Of a DNA stretch of 64,000 nt, positions 35,386-45,306 are shown in pieces. This stretch comes from Arenibacter sp. P308M17 (GTDB lineage: Bacteria > Bacteroidota > Bacteroidia > Flavobacteriales > Flavobacteriaceae). The DNA lies in assembly GCF_003426735.1 (NCBI RefSeq), contig NZ_QVON01000005.1:124001-188000 (forward strand). The letters run 5' to 3'. A model generated the notes under the pieces. It made no database searches. It was given only the letters and a program-made list of their open reading frames with translations, and had not been told where the DNA came from. The translations under genes and the position numbers were made by a program. The stretch's first letter is position 1. Each line of letters begins with the position of its first letter.

Positions 35386-38300
35386 CTCCCTTCTCCTTGG
35401 CCTCTGTTTCAGCTGTATCTTTCATGGGGTTGAACAATTGACTAAATTTATTGAATTCCCTGTTGAAAATCAGGGCTATTCCCGTTACGATCAATTGACC
35501 GTCTATGATATTTTCATATTCGTTCTTTCTAAAACCCTTTAGTCTATAGCGCCCATCTTTGGTAAGCAGGTATTCCAGACCAACGTTGCCGATAATAGGG
35601 GTTTCCTCTTGGCCTGGCTGCGCACTTCCTTCCACGTCCACAGCACTTCCGGCCGTTACCACCAATCTATCATCGAACAATTTTTTCTTGGCGTTGATGT
35701 TCAATTGGGTACGGTCCTGTGGACTATCGCCCTGGTAGTCCGTAAAACTGTCCAGATCAAAATCGACCTCAAATCCCGATTTACCAAAAACCTTATCCGA
35801 AAAGGCATTGATCTGTCCGGACAATACCTTGTTTACATTGTCCCTGGCAATGGCCGAAGTACCTCCCATACTGCCATCACTTCCAGAATTGGGATAAAAT
35901 CTATTTAATGCCAATAAGGAAAATACTTGTTTGTTCAACTCTGCCTCCTGCTGGTTCAACTGTTGTACCCTACCGTAGACAGCTCCTCCAAGGGAGCCCT
36001 GTTCATCCTCTGGCATATCCAATCTAAAGGACAGCTTTGGTTGCAATAGTTCGCCATCAACATTTAGGTACACCAAAAAGGGGAGTACTTGGCGGTATTT
36101 ATTGATAACACTGATATCTTCCCCGGAAATAACCGAAGACATTAACGGTGTAGCGGAGGTGGCCACCTTGTACACAGCGGTAACGTCCAGTTTGGCATCC
36201 GTTGGCTGGCCCTGCCAGGTAATGGTGCTGCCGGGGTTTATTTCAAACCTTCGCTTTACCAGGTTGTACAGGGAAGTTTCATAATGACCGGAGCTTAGTT
36301 CGTACCTACCCGTTAGATTTGTTAGGCCGTTGGGTTCCATATTCAGGATCAGCGATGCATTTCCGGAAACTTGAAGGTTATCACCGGTACGTTCATCAAT
36401 AATGATATGAAATTCCGAATCGTCCGCTATTTCCAGATTAACATTGACATCCATTCCGGAAAAAAAGTTGGGGGTTTCTTCCTGATCGTTTCTGGTCAGG
36501 ATATCATCTGGATTTTGACGGTTTACAAAAAGTACCACTCCTTCACGTTCCTGTACATCCAACTGTGCTTTGGGAACTACATAGGTAATATCGGTTATTT
36601 CGCGGACCCGGATTTTCCCTTCTATCACCGGGAGTTTTAAATGGCCCGTTACACTCAGATCCAAATCAAAACTTGTTTTTCCGTAAAACAGTTCATTATC
36701 CTCTTTTGTGGAGTTAAGGGCTTGAAATTGTTCTGCGCTAAGACTTAGATCAAATGTTGGGTCGGTCAATTCTTCAGTGCCAATGGAACCGTTCATATTA
36801 AATTGGCTGCCATTGGCATCCGTAATCTGAAAATTGTCCATATAAACCCCCTCGTTATCAATTTTAAGGGATTGATCGGAAATTTTAAAAACGGAATTCA
36901 AGGTCGCTATATTAAAATCGGTGTCATGAAAATTTATGGAACCGGAATACAAGGGGGAAGTAGTTGTTCCCGACACATTAATATTTCCGGATAGCGTTCC
37001 ATGGGAATCTTTCAATCCGCCCGCAGAGAATTTTTCAATAAAGGCAAGGTCGATCCTATTTAGGTCCAGGGCCAAATTTAATTGGGCAGCTGTTTCGGAT
37101 GCCGCATAATCGCCATTTAGGTCAATTTCTGCGCCACCGCCTTCCAAAGCTAGGTTAAAATCGTAGGTTCCTTTGGTTTTGGAATTGGCACTCAAGCTTA
37201 GATTGCCAAGTGTTCGCTCCAATATTTCTAAATCGGTTACATTAAAATCGGCTACGATCCCGGTAGCACCAAATAGATTTTCAATGGTAAAATCCCCGTT
37301 GATCATTCCTGATGCCAAAGGCTTGTCAGGGTTTAGCATGCCCATAATGGTCTGTAGGTTAAATTGTTCGAAGCGTAATGAGAGTGGGTTGTCCTCCGTT
37401 TCGGATGTTAGGCTTGCAAGGCTCAATTTTTGGGAATTTCTTTCAAATCTTACATTTTTGAATTCCAAAAAGTTTTCTGTAAAGGATATGGTGTTATCTT
37501 TAGGAACGGCCCATTCCTCCTTATTAAAAAGGAGGCCGATGGGATTAATATGGAGCAGGGTGGTGTCGTTTGCACGGGTTATTTCGGAGGCAATGTGCGT
37601 TATTTTTTCATTTTCATCATAGGCACTAAAATCCAGTAATAATTGCTTATTGTTCAGCTTACCTTCCAAAGAGGTCCTTCCAAGGGTTACCGGATCGGCC
37701 AATAGGTTGGCCAGGCCTGCCTTAAAACGAAGGTTGGTGGAATCCCCGTTTATAGAAATGCTCAAGCTATCCAGTGCAATGCCCTTATAGCTGGCATGGG
37801 GTATTTGTAGGGCCGACGACAGGATGCCTTTGGCCGCATCAAAATGGGCGTGTGCACTAATGGAGTCCAATTGTTCCAAATCCCTTAAAAACACTTTAGT
37901 GAGAATAGAATTCGGAACCAATTTCATATCCATTTTTAGTTTTAGGGTATCGGCAGGAGCGGCATTTACGATCGAATCTTGAAAATGATTTTTAAAATAT
38001 TGTTTCAAGGAGGTGTTTATGCCCTGGGGAGAGGCGTTGGAATATAAGTTTCCTGTAAGAAAATTGCTGTTTATGGTAATCTCGGTATTCAGGGTATCGA
38101 TTTTGGATTTAATCTCTACATCGCCCATTTGGTATTGTTGTCCATCATATACCGCTACCCCGTTATTTAGAACGGCATTCAATGTAAAGTCTTCTGGACT
38201 GCCAATAAAATCGGCTTCCAAATTCAGCCCTGCCTTTATATTTTCTTTGGTAATGCCAAGGGCCTGAAGGTCGGCACCGATTACATTTAAATGAAGGCCA

Positions 38301-40381
38301 AATTTAGAATTTAAGGAATCCAGATCTACAACTGTTTGGGAAGTGAAGTGTAGATTGTTGTCCTTAAAATTGAGGTTTATGTTGCCTTTTCCGTTTCGGA
38401 TTTTTCCATGGAGATCCAAATCTGCAAAGTTGTAATTTTTAAACTTAAGTTGGTCGAATTCGGAATCCAATTCGGCATTCAGGGTATTAAGGTCGCTGCC
38501 ACTTCCGGACGCGCGTATTGTAAATGCCATGGTGCCCAGTTGGTCATTTTGTAACAATTTGCCCAATTGAAGGTCGTTCACTTGAAGGTTTCCGTTAAAG
38601 TGTATCGAATCCAAATTGGAATAGTTGCCGGAGATTTGGGCAGTGCCTTCCGGAATTTTCATAAGGGCCTCCCCGGTGATGCTTTTTAAACTGCCCTTGG
38701 CCCGGGCCTCTACCAAAATAGTCCGGGGCAGTGCCATGTTGAGTTCTTTTTCGTTCACAAATAGCTGTAGGTCGGCTTTTGTGGTGGTGGCACTTACTTT
38801 AGAAATATCAAAGGAAAGTGAATCTGGCCGGGAAACCTGGAATAGTTGGCCTTCGCCCGTCAAGGCCGTGTTGTTCCAACCTAAATTTAATTTGGGGATG
38901 TCCAATTCATTGAGTGTCCCGCCAATGTTTACATTTCCGGTTATGGGATGCCCCTGTGCCATGGTAAAATACTCATTTTCGGCCAGCTTGGGCCGGAAGT
39001 AGAGAGCGTCCTGAAGCCCTAGTATTATGTTGTTCAATTGGATGCCTACCCTTGTGTTTTCCGGGAAAGCTATTAGATTTTGTAAGGAAGGATAATCCAA
39101 TTTGAATGCTCCATGTAGGGCACTTGAAGCCGTCTGCATGTTAAATCCGGAAATGGATGCCATGGTGTTATTTAAAATAACATCCATAGCCAACTGTTCC
39201 AAAGTGAAACCACTTCTTTCCAAAAAAGAAAACCGGGCCAACTTTAGGTGGGCATCTTCCGCTTGATAGTGAACTTCTGTAGCGTCCAAACTAAGATGGG
39301 ATAAGGCTATATTGTTGGGATCGAACTGGCCTATCACTGAAGGGGTATTACCTAACCGGTATTGGACCGAGTTGTTTTCGAGGGATATTTTATCTGCCAC
39401 TAAAAAGAAATCCGGCCATGAAAAGTCAGGCTTTTGGGTGGTAGTCGCGGTAGAATCCCTTACCTCCAGATCATCTTTTGGGAGTTGTAGGGCAATGTCC
39501 GAGTTTTTTAGGGTGAGCCATTTTATGTCCACCTCATTTTTTGCCAGGTCGGCTTTGGGCAGATCCAATCCAAATTCCCCCAATCTTACCGCTGCCACTA
39601 CCTTATCGGGAACGGAAGTGTAATCTATTTGGATATTGCTAAAATTAAGTTCGTTGACCACTACGAATGGAAGTTTGGTGGCCGGATCGTCCGTCTGGAC
39701 AAAAGGTTTGCTTTGATGGTATTGGATTTTTGTATCCGAAAGGGCCACTTCGTCCATCTCGTAATGCATGGTTTCAAGATGGGTCCTGTTGGCGTTCATA
39801 TATAATGTGCCCATGGTAAGTTTGACATTTATTCCCGAAGCCCTATCGTTATAGGATATTTTAAAGTCGGAAAAATCGAGCGTGCCTATTTTTATCTTCA
39901 TAGGTGCTGCATCCGGCTGTTGGGGAAGGGTATCCCCAGTTGCCAAGGCATCTATAAGAAACTGGTAATTAAATTTTTCCGTTTCCGAATTTCGTACAAT
40001 ATGGGTGCGTAAACCTTCCCATGTAACCGATTTTAAATGCAGTTCATTTTGAAGAAGCAGGGCTCTAAGCGGTACATTTGCTTCCATGGTTCTGGAAAAC
40101 AATAGGGTATCCCCTTTTTTATCTTCCAGGTATAATCCTTTTAACAGGGCATTTCCTGAAAACGTGATATAAAGCTGGTCCAATTCAACTTTGGTACCGG
40201 TCCTGTCGGATATGTAATGGGTGGCTTTGTGTACTATGAAATTCTGGACCCACGGACTCCTGATCAGGAGTACCAATACCATGAAGAGCAAGGCAAGGAC
40301 CAAAACCATTTTTGCTGCCCTCCTTAAAAATCGATATTTTGACTTGGTTATTTTCATAATTCGTAGACCAAAGATCATCAT
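35369..40381 (-). CDS. tamB: TamB-like translocation/assembly module protein (DUF490)
   Basis: 1670-residue AsmA/TamB-type protein with a single N-terminal membrane anchor (MVLVLALLFMVLVLLIRSPW) and a long periplasmic beta-taco made of repeating amphipathic strands. The C-terminal ~400 residues are the conserved TamB domain: DVNVNLEIADDSEFHIIIDE, LTNLTGRYELSSGHYETSL, GQINAFSDKVFGKSGFEVDF. The start may be Met9 of this frame (40357), giving MKITKSKYRF. It bridges the periplasm and hands lipid or outer-membrane proteins to the co-encoded TamA-like protein. Length is within the normal range for Bacteroidota. Confidence 0.92.
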   Translation of the reverse strand: MMIFGLRIMKITKSKYRFLRRAAKMVLVLALLFMVLVLLIRSPWVQNFIVHKATHYISDRTGTKVELDQLYITFSGNALLKGLYLEDKKGDTLLFSRTMEANVPLRALLLQNELHLKSVTWEGLRTHIVRNSETEKFNYQFLIDALATGDTLPQQPDAAPMKIKIGTLDFSDFKISYNDRASGINVKLTMGTLYMNANRTHLETMHYEMDEVALSDTKIQYHQSKPFVQTDDPATKLPFVVVNELNFSNIQIDYTSVPDKVVAAVRLGEFGLDLPKADLAKNEVDIKWLTLKNSDIALQLPKDDLEVRDSTATTTQKPDFSWPDFFLVADKISLENNSVQYRLGNTPSVIGQFDPNNIALSHLSLDATEVHYQAEDAHLKLARFSFLERSGFTLEQLAMDVILNNTMASISGFNMQTASSALHGAFKLDYPSLQNLIAFPENTRVGIQLNNIILGLQDALYFRPKLAENEYFTMAQGHPITGNVNIGGTLNELDIPKLNLGWNNTALTGEGQLFQVSRPDSLSFDISKVSATTTKADLQLFVNEKELNMALPRTILVEARAKGSLKSITGEALMKIPEGTAQISGNYSNLDSIHFNGNLQVNDLQLGKLLQNDQLGTMAFTIRASGSGSDLNTLNAELDSEFDQLKFKNYNFADLDLHGKIRNGKGNINLNFKDNNLHFTSQTVVDLDSLNSKFGLHLNVIGADLQALGITKENIKAGLNLEADFIGSPEDFTLNAVLNNGVAVYDGQQYQMGDVEIKSKIDTLNTEITINSNFLTGNLYSNASPQGINTSLKQYFKNHFQDSIVNAAPADTLKLKMDMKLVPNSILTKVFLRDLEQLDSISAHAHFDAAKGILSSALQIPHASYKGIALDSLSISINGDSTNLRFKAGLANLLADPVTLGRTSLEGKLNNKQLLLDFSAYDENEKITHIASEITRANDTTLLHINPIGLLFNKEEWAVPKDNTISFTENFLEFKNVRFERNSQKLSLASLTSETEDNPLSLRFEQFNLQTIMGMLNPDKPLASGMINGDFTIENLFGATGIVADFNVTDLEILERTLGNLSLSANSKTKGTYDFNLALEGGGAEIDLNGDYAASETAAQLNLALDLNRIDLAFIEKFSAGGLKDSHGTLSGNINVSGTTTSPLYSGSINFHDTDFNIATLNSVFKISDQSLKIDNEGVYMDNFQITDANGSQFNMNGSIGTEELTDPTFDLSLSAEQFQALNSTKEDNELFYGKTSFDLDLSVTGHLKLPVIEGKIRVREITDITYVVPKAQLDVQEREGVVLFVNRQNPDDILTRNDQEETPNFFSGMDVNVNLEIADDSEFHIIIDERTGDNLQVSGNASLILNMEPNGLTNLTGRYELSSGHYETSLYNLVKRRFEINPGSTITWQGQPTDAKLDVTAVYKVATSATPLMSSVISGEDISVINKYRQVLPFLVYLNVDGELLQPKLSFRLDMPEDEQGSLGGAVYGRVQQLNQQEAELNKQVFSLLALNRFYPNSGSDGSMGGTSAIARDNVNKVLSGQINAFSDKVFGKSGFEVDFDLDSFTDYQGDSPQDRTQLNINAKKKLFDDRLVVTAGSAVDVEGSAQPGQEETPIIGNVGLEYLLTKDGRYRLKGFRKNEYENIIDGQLIVTGIALIFNREFNKFSQLFNPMKDTAETEAKEKGDDKKE

Positions 40382-40945
40382 TAACGGAATAGAAAACGCG
40401 CTTTTACCAATCTTATACTAACTTATTAAATAAAGGCTCTAGTTTAGAATAGATATTATATTAAATCTCCTTGCTTTTCGGCATTTTCGGCTCCCTTTAG
40501 GGCTGGGGAACAACGAAAAAAGCCGAAAATTCGGTTATTTCCCCGTCCCTAAAGCCCGCCTGTCCGCCCGTTCCGGTACGGACGGGAACGATGTAGTCGG
40601 GCAGGGGTGAATCGAATTTTCTATGGCGATAAAGATTATAAATACCATGATTTTCCATCAAAATTCAAATTATCAACACTAAATTAAACTAGAACCTAAA
40701 TAAAATACATGGGAACGGAATATTTATACAAATTTATTGGTTAATAATGGGGAGGGTAGGTTCTTTAATAAATAAAACGCAGCTATAGGAATAATGAAAT
40801 ATATTTGCGGACATGGAGAGGTAGTAATGGGGTATAAAAAAAAGAGGAAAGAAAAAAGAGGAAAGAAGAAAGAAGAAAGAAAAAAGAGGAAAGAAAAAAG
40901 AGGAAAGAAGAAAGAGGAATTTTTAATCAATAGAAGAATAATTAT
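40382..40945. repeat. Repeat-rich divergent intergenic region
   Basis: 564 bp between tamB (-) and the DUF808 gene (+). It contains an inverted-repeat element (CTTTAGGGCTGGGGA at 40495-40509 against TCCCCGTCCCTAAAG at 40540-40554, related to the palindrome at 5601-5749), the 27-bp GC-rich unit at 40562-40588 shared with 29360, and an 85-nt purine tract. Open frames through the tract are pure Lys/Arg/Glu low complexity and are not called as genes. Confidence 0.7.
40835..40919 (+). repeat. 85-nt uninterrupted purine tract made of GAAAGAAAAAAGAG repeats
   Basis: Every base from 40835 to 40919 is A or G. The tract consists of GAGGAAAGAAAAAAGAG and GAAGAAAGAAGAAAG units, with GAAAGAAAAAAGAGGAAAG occurring more than once. 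It ends 26 bp before the DUF808 start codon. Such mirror-like polypurine DNA can form triplex (H-DNA) structure and can change length by slippage. Confidence 0.85.
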
Positions 40946-41842
40946 ATGGCATCAGGATTTTTTGCTTTACTGGACGATATTGCCAGTCTAATGGATGACG
41001 TGGCGGCTATGAGCAAAATAGCCGGAAAGAAGACCGCAGGTATTTTGGGGGATGATTTGGCCGTAAATGCGGAAAAGGCCTCAGGTTTTGTTTCCTCTAG
41101 GGAAATACCCGTGTTATGGGCCATTACCAAGGGTTCATTTCTGAACAAATTGATCATTCTTCCCATCGCTTTTTTGCTCAGTGCCATTTTTCCCTTGGCG
41201 ATCACCGTAATCCTGGTTTTGGGCGGACTTTATCTGGCATATGAGGGGGTGGAGAAAATTTATCATTTTTTAAAGCCCCATCATCATTCCAAAACCGAAA
41301 AGGTGGCAACCAATCTAACAAAGGAAGAAATCCTGTTAGTGGAGAAGGAAAAAATAAGATCGGCCATTGTTACCGATTTTATTCTCTCCGTAGAAATTAT
41401 AATCATTGCCCTGGGAACGGTAGTGCAACAACCTATTTGGACGCAAATTATGGTGGTTACCATAATTGCCCTGATAGCCACTGTAGGGGTGTACGGTATT
41501 GTGGCATTGATAGTGAGAATGGACGATCTGGGCCTAAAACTTATTGCGATAAATGGCCAAGAGGGTGGAATAACCAAAGCCATAGGACAGTTTTTAGTGG
41601 CTGCCCTGCCGGTGGTTATAAAAAGCTTATCTGTAATAGGCACCATTGCCCTGATTCTGGTGGCCGGGGGGATTTTTGTACATAACTTGGATTTTCTTCA
41701 TCATTGGTTGGAGGCATTGCCGGCAATAGTGGGGGAATTTATTGCAGGTCTGGTTATCGGTTTTCTATGTCTATTGGTTGTATTGGCACTTAAGAAGGTT
41801 TTTTCAAAAAAAAGATCCGACCGGGATACCGACCATAGATAA
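40946..41842 (+). CDS. DUF808 family inner-membrane protein (YedI-like)
   Basis: 298-residue membrane protein starting MASGFFALLDDIASLMDDVA, which together with KIAGKKTAGILGDDLAVNAE is the DUF808/YedI signature. About six to seven hydrophobic helices follow (LPIAFLLSAIFPLAITVILV; FILSVEIIIIALGTV; MVVTIIALIATVGVYGIVAL; the last at VGEFIAGLVIGFLCLLVVL). Its biochemical role is unknown. A Lys/Glu-rich loop (residues ~115-140) and a basic C-terminus (KKVFSKKRSDRDTDHR) would lie in the cytoplasm. Confidence 0.92.
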   Translation: MASGFFALLDDIASLMDDVAAMSKIAGKKTAGILGDDLAVNAEKASGFVSSREIPVLWAITKGSFLNKLIILPIAFLLSAIFPLAITVILVLGGLYLAYEGVEKIYHFLKPHHHSKTEKVATNLTKEEILLVEKEKIRSAIVTDFILSVEIIIIALGTVVQQPIWTQIMVVTIIALIATVGVYGIVALIVRMDDLGLKLIAINGQEGGITKAIGQFLVAALPVVIKSLSVIGTIALILVAGGIFVHNLDFLHHWLEALPAIVGEFIAGLVIGFLCLLVVLALKKVFSKKRSDRDTDHR

Positions 41843-41900
41843 ATATGCGTTCGTTTTTGTTTTAAAAACTAGAAAAAAGTCATTTATAGCGTACGGAAAA

Positions 41901-42116
41901 TTACTCCAAATGGGATTGTAGCTTCAAATTATTTCTTAGTTCCATGTCCGATACCCATTGGAAATTTATAGGAAACCATTCGTCCTTGAGGATGGTCCCG
42001 GTTGAGGGTTCCACCATACTTCTTTTTAAGAAAACCTGATTATCCTCCGAAAATACATGTTGGGTTTCTATAATATCGTGGCAGATACTGCAAATATTTT
42101 TGGTAGTGTTTTTCAT
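41901..42116 (-). CDS. Small hypothetical protein with a CxxC motif
   Basis: 71 residues beginning MKNTTKNICSICHDII, with Cys9 and Cys12 in CSIC followed by His13. No family is recognised. It starts 4 bp after the stop of the upstream beta-barrel gene on the same strand, which supports it as the last gene of the sigma-factor operon. The motif could bind a metal or haem (CSICH fits C-x-x-C-H), but no signal peptide is present, so a c-type haem is unlikely. Treat as probable but unproven. Confidence 0.45.
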   Translation of the reverse strand: MKNTTKNICSICHDIIETQHVFSEDNQVFLKRSMVEPSTGTILKDEWFPINFQWVSDMELRNNLKLQSHLE

Positions 42117-42120
42117 ATTG

Positions 42121-42789
42121 TTATAAATTCTTTTTATACCTATTCCTTCCCATATTGAAAATACCTACTTTGACTCCTATTCCGGCGGAGAAGCCATTTA
42201 TTCTTCGTATTGGGTCAAAGTTTTTGGAATCGTTTACACTATTGGAAAACCTATACTTTAGCCCTGCCTCCAGTTGTAGGTATCTGGATATGTTGAACAG
42301 GGCGTTAATTCCAGGTTCAACTATAAATAGGGCTTGCGCGTTATCTTCAAATTCGCGTTCGTCAAAATCATAATCATTGTAGTTGTCATTTATATAGCCC
42401 ATACCACCGGCTCCTATCAGGACAGGAAAGGAAAGGCTCACAAGGTTTTTGCTAAAAAAGATAGGTTCCAAATGCAGCCCTCCATAACCGCCGATGAGAT
42501 CTTCGTCATAGGAGGATATTCCCCTATATATGTTTTGGTCCGAATAGAAAAAAGTACCCACAAACCCTATTTCGAATTGTTGGTTGGCCACATAGGCTAC
42601 CTTTAAACCTGTAAAAAAGGTGTCCTTATCCTCAATTTCTCCATAGTGGGTAGTTAATCCTAGGTAGACCCCGTGAACTACGTTTTTTCGATCGTTAAAC
42701 TCCACATAATCAACGGAGGTGTCCTGGGCAAAGCACGGAATTGCAAATCCCAATAGGAGGGGAAGTAAAATTACTCTGTTTAGTTTCAT
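42121..42789 (-). CDS. Outer-membrane beta-barrel protein, hypothetical
   Basis: 222 residues from MKLNRVILLPLLLGF, with a signal peptide cleaved near CFAQDTS; a longer frame starts 60 bp upstream without a signal. The mature part has alternating strands with aromatic girdle residues (VYLGLTTHYGEI, FEIGFVGTFFYSDQ, LQLEAGLKYRF, SAGIGVKVGIF), consistent with an eight- to ten-stranded barrel. An acidic loop (NDNYNDYDFDEREFEDN) may bind cations. It belongs to an operon with an ECF sigma factor and may sense or protect the envelope. Function unknown. Confidence 0.72.
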   Translation of the reverse strand: MKLNRVILLPLLLGFAIPCFAQDTSVDYVEFNDRKNVVHGVYLGLTTHYGEIEDKDTFFTGLKVAYVANQQFEIGFVGTFFYSDQNIYRGISSYDEDLIGGYGGLHLEPIFFSKNLVSLSFPVLIGAGGMGYINDNYNDYDFDEREFEDNAQALFIVEPGINALFNISRYLQLEAGLKYRFSNSVNDSKNFDPIRRINGFSAGIGVKVGIFNMGRNRYKKNL

Positions 42790-42876
42790 GCCATTTGATT
42801 TTTGATTGATATTGTTATAGAAGACAACAAACCTTGTAAAAGGTTGCATATTTTATCGGTTTATTTTTAATATTTA

Positions 42877-43974
42877 TTACAGCTCCTTCAAGAGAATTAC
42901 CCCTTTTTCACCTGTAATGGTTATGGATCCCTGTTTGGAATTGCCGTAGGTAGCTTTTATATCCCGTATTTTTTTTCCTTTATCGATCATTTGGGTCTCT
43001 ATATTTTCGAAGGTTTTTGGAATACGCAACAAGCCTTCCTCCAAGGTGGCATTAAACCTAAAGGAGAAGTCCTGAACATTGAGGACTATTTCCGAAGATT
43101 GTTGTTGAATGTTGATTGTGGCATCGGCACTATGGATGGTCAATACTTTGAATTCTGCGATATTCATGGCCAGATCAATTTTATCATCTACATTGGCCAA
43201 TTCCAAATTGGAGAACTCCAGTTCCCCGTGTATGGTTTCCACTTCACCAATAGTAATTTCATCTTTACTGGAGTAGATTTCCAAAGAGGAAATTTCCTCC
43301 ATATCTATGGTTGAACCGCTACTGGTAAGCCTTAAGTCTTTGGATTTGCCAAGGGATAGACCGCCATTTTTTAGATTGATACTGCCAAAGTTTATATTAT
43401 TGGCCTTTAATTTGCCATATTTTATGTCAATATCGGCAATCTTAAGGTTTTTGTTGATCCAAACATCGCCATGCTGTACCTCCATCTTTAATTTGCCGGT
43501 CCAATCCTCTAGAATTACGTCGCCAAACTTATTGTTGATATCCACTACCGCATTGACCGGCAAATAAATGGAATAATTTATCTGCACATTGCTCCGGTCG
43601 AAGTCGAACGGATTTGCCTTATTGAAATACTCGGCTAAAAAGCCTTTGTTTTTTTCGGCTATTTCAGAACTAATGGCTACAAAATCGGTCATTACTTTAA
43701 ACTTGGGTTCGATACGATCCAACAGCTGTTGTGCATTTTCCCTTTTTTTATGGGAGGTAACAATATCTACGGTAATGGCAATATTGTTCTTGGACCACCC
43801 GTGGATGGTGATGTTCCCATATTTGTTGTCCACCTGGAGTTCCCCCGCATTGGTCATTTCAAAGGTTTCCGATATGGTTTTCGATACTTTTTCCTGGGCC
43901 ATCGTTATATGGGCCATCAGGACCAAGGCTATACATAAAAGCCATTTTTTACAAGCTGTATCCATAATCGTCAT
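42877..43974 (-). CDS. DUF4097-type periplasmic beta-solenoid protein
   Basis: 365 residues with a signal peptide ending near ITMAQEK. The protein is a DUF4097-like putative adhesin made of repeating short strands that start ELQVDNKYGNITIHGW and recur as VDINNKFGDVILEDWTG and MEVQHGDVWIN, KIADIDIKYGKLKANNINFG. Such proteins often sit beside ECF sigma/anti-sigma pairs. The frame overlaps the preceding anti-sigma gene by 26 bp (an alternative Met4 shortens this), so they are co-transcribed. A role in envelope stress sensing is plausible; adhesion is only the family label. Confidence 0.8.
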   Translation of the reverse strand: MTIMDTACKKWLLCIALVLMAHITMAQEKVSKTISETFEMTNAGELQVDNKYGNITIHGWSKNNIAITVDIVTSHKKRENAQQLLDRIEPKFKVMTDFVAISSEIAEKNKGFLAEYFNKANPFDFDRSNVQINYSIYLPVNAVVDINNKFGDVILEDWTGKLKMEVQHGDVWINKNLKIADIDIKYGKLKANNINFGSINLKNGGLSLGKSKDLRLTSSGSTIDMEEISSLEIYSSKDEITIGEVETIHGELEFSNLELANVDDKIDLAMNIAEFKVLTIHSADATINIQQQSSEIVLNVQDFSFRFNATLEEGLLRIPKTFENIETQMIDKGKKIRDIKATYGNSKQGSITITGEKGVILLKEL

Positions 43975-44494
43975 TTATCATTTTTGAATCGTTTATTTGC
44001 CTCAATAAGTTTTCTATGAGCTCAATCCTTTTTTTGTAGTTGCCAATAATGGCTTCCAGGACCCTTTCATTGCCCAGGTTTTTTTTCATTTCCAATTTTA
44101 AAGTCTTGTATTCCTCATCCAATTCGTCCATAAACGACAGGAATTGCTCCTTGTCTTGCTGTGATAGATCGGGATGATCCTTCACCAATTGTACCTGATG
44201 CCGGACCAAGTTGCTATAATGCATATCAATATCCATAAGCTCCTGGGAGACCACGCTGTTCTGCCCGTTGGACGGGTATCTGTCATAAACTGCAATGCCG
44301 ATGAGGGAAGACAAAAAGAGGACCAACACAATACTGGCCGCCACTCGGAATAACGGGGACCTCCATAAGGGCACTGCCTTTGGCTTGGAATGGGATAGTT
44401 CCGATTCTATTTTGGCCCACATTTTAGATCGGTCCGCCTGGTGTTCATCGAACAATGCCTTGTTGTTCCTTATGTGTTTTTCAAAATAATCCAT
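43949..44494 (-). CDS. Probable anti-sigma factor, single-pass membrane protein
   Basis: 181 residues. A cytoplasmic N-terminus (~45 residues, MDYFEKHIRNNKALFDEHQA) is followed by one transmembrane segment (FRVAASIVLVLFLSSLIGIA, ~50-69) and a helical periplasmic part with coiled-coil character (LMDELDEEYKTLKLEMKKNLG-like pattern). The start codon overlaps the sigma factor stop as TAATG, so translation is coupled one to one, as expected for an anti-sigma factor. The canonical zinc H-x3-C-x2-C motif is absent, so it is a non-ZAS type or an analogous regulator. Confidence 0.72.
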   Translation of the reverse strand: MDYFEKHIRNNKALFDEHQADRSKMWAKIESELSHSKPKAVPLWRSPLFRVAASIVLVLFLSSLIGIAVYDRYPSNGQNSVVSQELMDIDMHYSNLVRHQVQLVKDHPDLSQQDKEQFLSFMDELDEEYKTLKLEMKKNLGNERVLEAIIGNYKKRIELIENLLRQINDSKMINDDYGYSL

Positions 44495-45033
44495 TACATT
44501 TCTTTAATAACATCGAGTAACTTTTTCTTTGCCCTATGGTACTGGGATTTGGAGGTAGATTTTGAGATATTCAATACTTCCCCAATCTCCTCATGGTCAT
44601 ACCCTTCTATCAAGTAGAGATGTATAATTTGTTGGTAGCCCGGTGGTAGCAATTTAATACCCCTTTTTACTTTTTCTATATCTATCTCCTTAACATCTTC
44701 AATAGGTTCTTCAGCGAGATGGTATTCATGGTCAACTATGGGTAGGAAAGGAATCCGTTTTAGCTTTAAATGATTGATACTTTTATTGATTACGATCCTT
44801 TTTAGCCAAGAACCAAAGGTGCTCTCATATCTAAAATTCCCCAAATTTTTAAATGCTTCCACAAAACTGTCCTGAACGGTATCTTCGGCATCCTCCTTAT
44901 TGCACAACATCCTCATACTTACATTATACATAGCATCTACATAATGTTCGTACAATTGAAACTGCGAGTTACGGTCGCCCAACTTGCTCTTTTCAACAAG
45001 TTCACGGTGTGTAAAACAGATATTGGTTTTCAA
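44494..45033 (-). CDS. ECF-family RNA polymerase sigma factor
   Basis: 179 residues. Region 2 is clear (YVDAMYNVSMRMLCNKEDAE, DTVQDSFVEAFKNLGNF, STFGSWLKRIVINKSINHLK), as is region 4 with a helix-turn-helix (LPPGYQQIIHLYLIEGYDHE, EIGEVLNISKSTSKSQYHRA). No region 3 or 1 is present, which defines the ECF group. It is first in an operon with the putative anti-sigma factor, DUF4097 protein and outer-membrane barrel, and is divergent from a TonB receptor that may belong to its regulon. The signal it responds to is unknown. Confidence 0.93.
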   Translation of the reverse strand: MKTNICFTHRELVEKSKLGDRNSQFQLYEHYVDAMYNVSMRMLCNKEDAEDTVQDSFVEAFKNLGNFRYESTFGSWLKRIVINKSINHLKLKRIPFLPIVDHEYHLAEEPIEDVKEIDIEKVKRGIKLLPPGYQQIIHLYLIEGYDHEEIGEVLNISKSTSKSQYHRAKKKLLDVIKEM

Positions 45034-45306
45034 CTAAAAAAAATGGTTTAACGGTCCAAATAGGGGGAACTTCAAACTAATAGACAAACATTGGTTGAAA
45101 AAGTTGCATCTAAATTGAAAAATATTTTTGGCCACATTAATTTGTCCCCTATTTCTACACGGGAATAGCTCAATTTTGGCAGAATGGACCTATCCATTGA
45201 AAAGCGATTTTTTTTGGGAATATGCAACCTTTATTTTTTTTGGATGTCAATAGGTCATAATTAAAATATCTAAAATTGAAATCAAAAAAACAATTAATAT
45301 AAACAG

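Noticed and set aside
40794-40991. Open frames on both strands through the purine tract
   Set aside because: Their translations are low-complexity Lys/Arg/Glu or Phe/Leu/Ser runs produced by the repeat itself.
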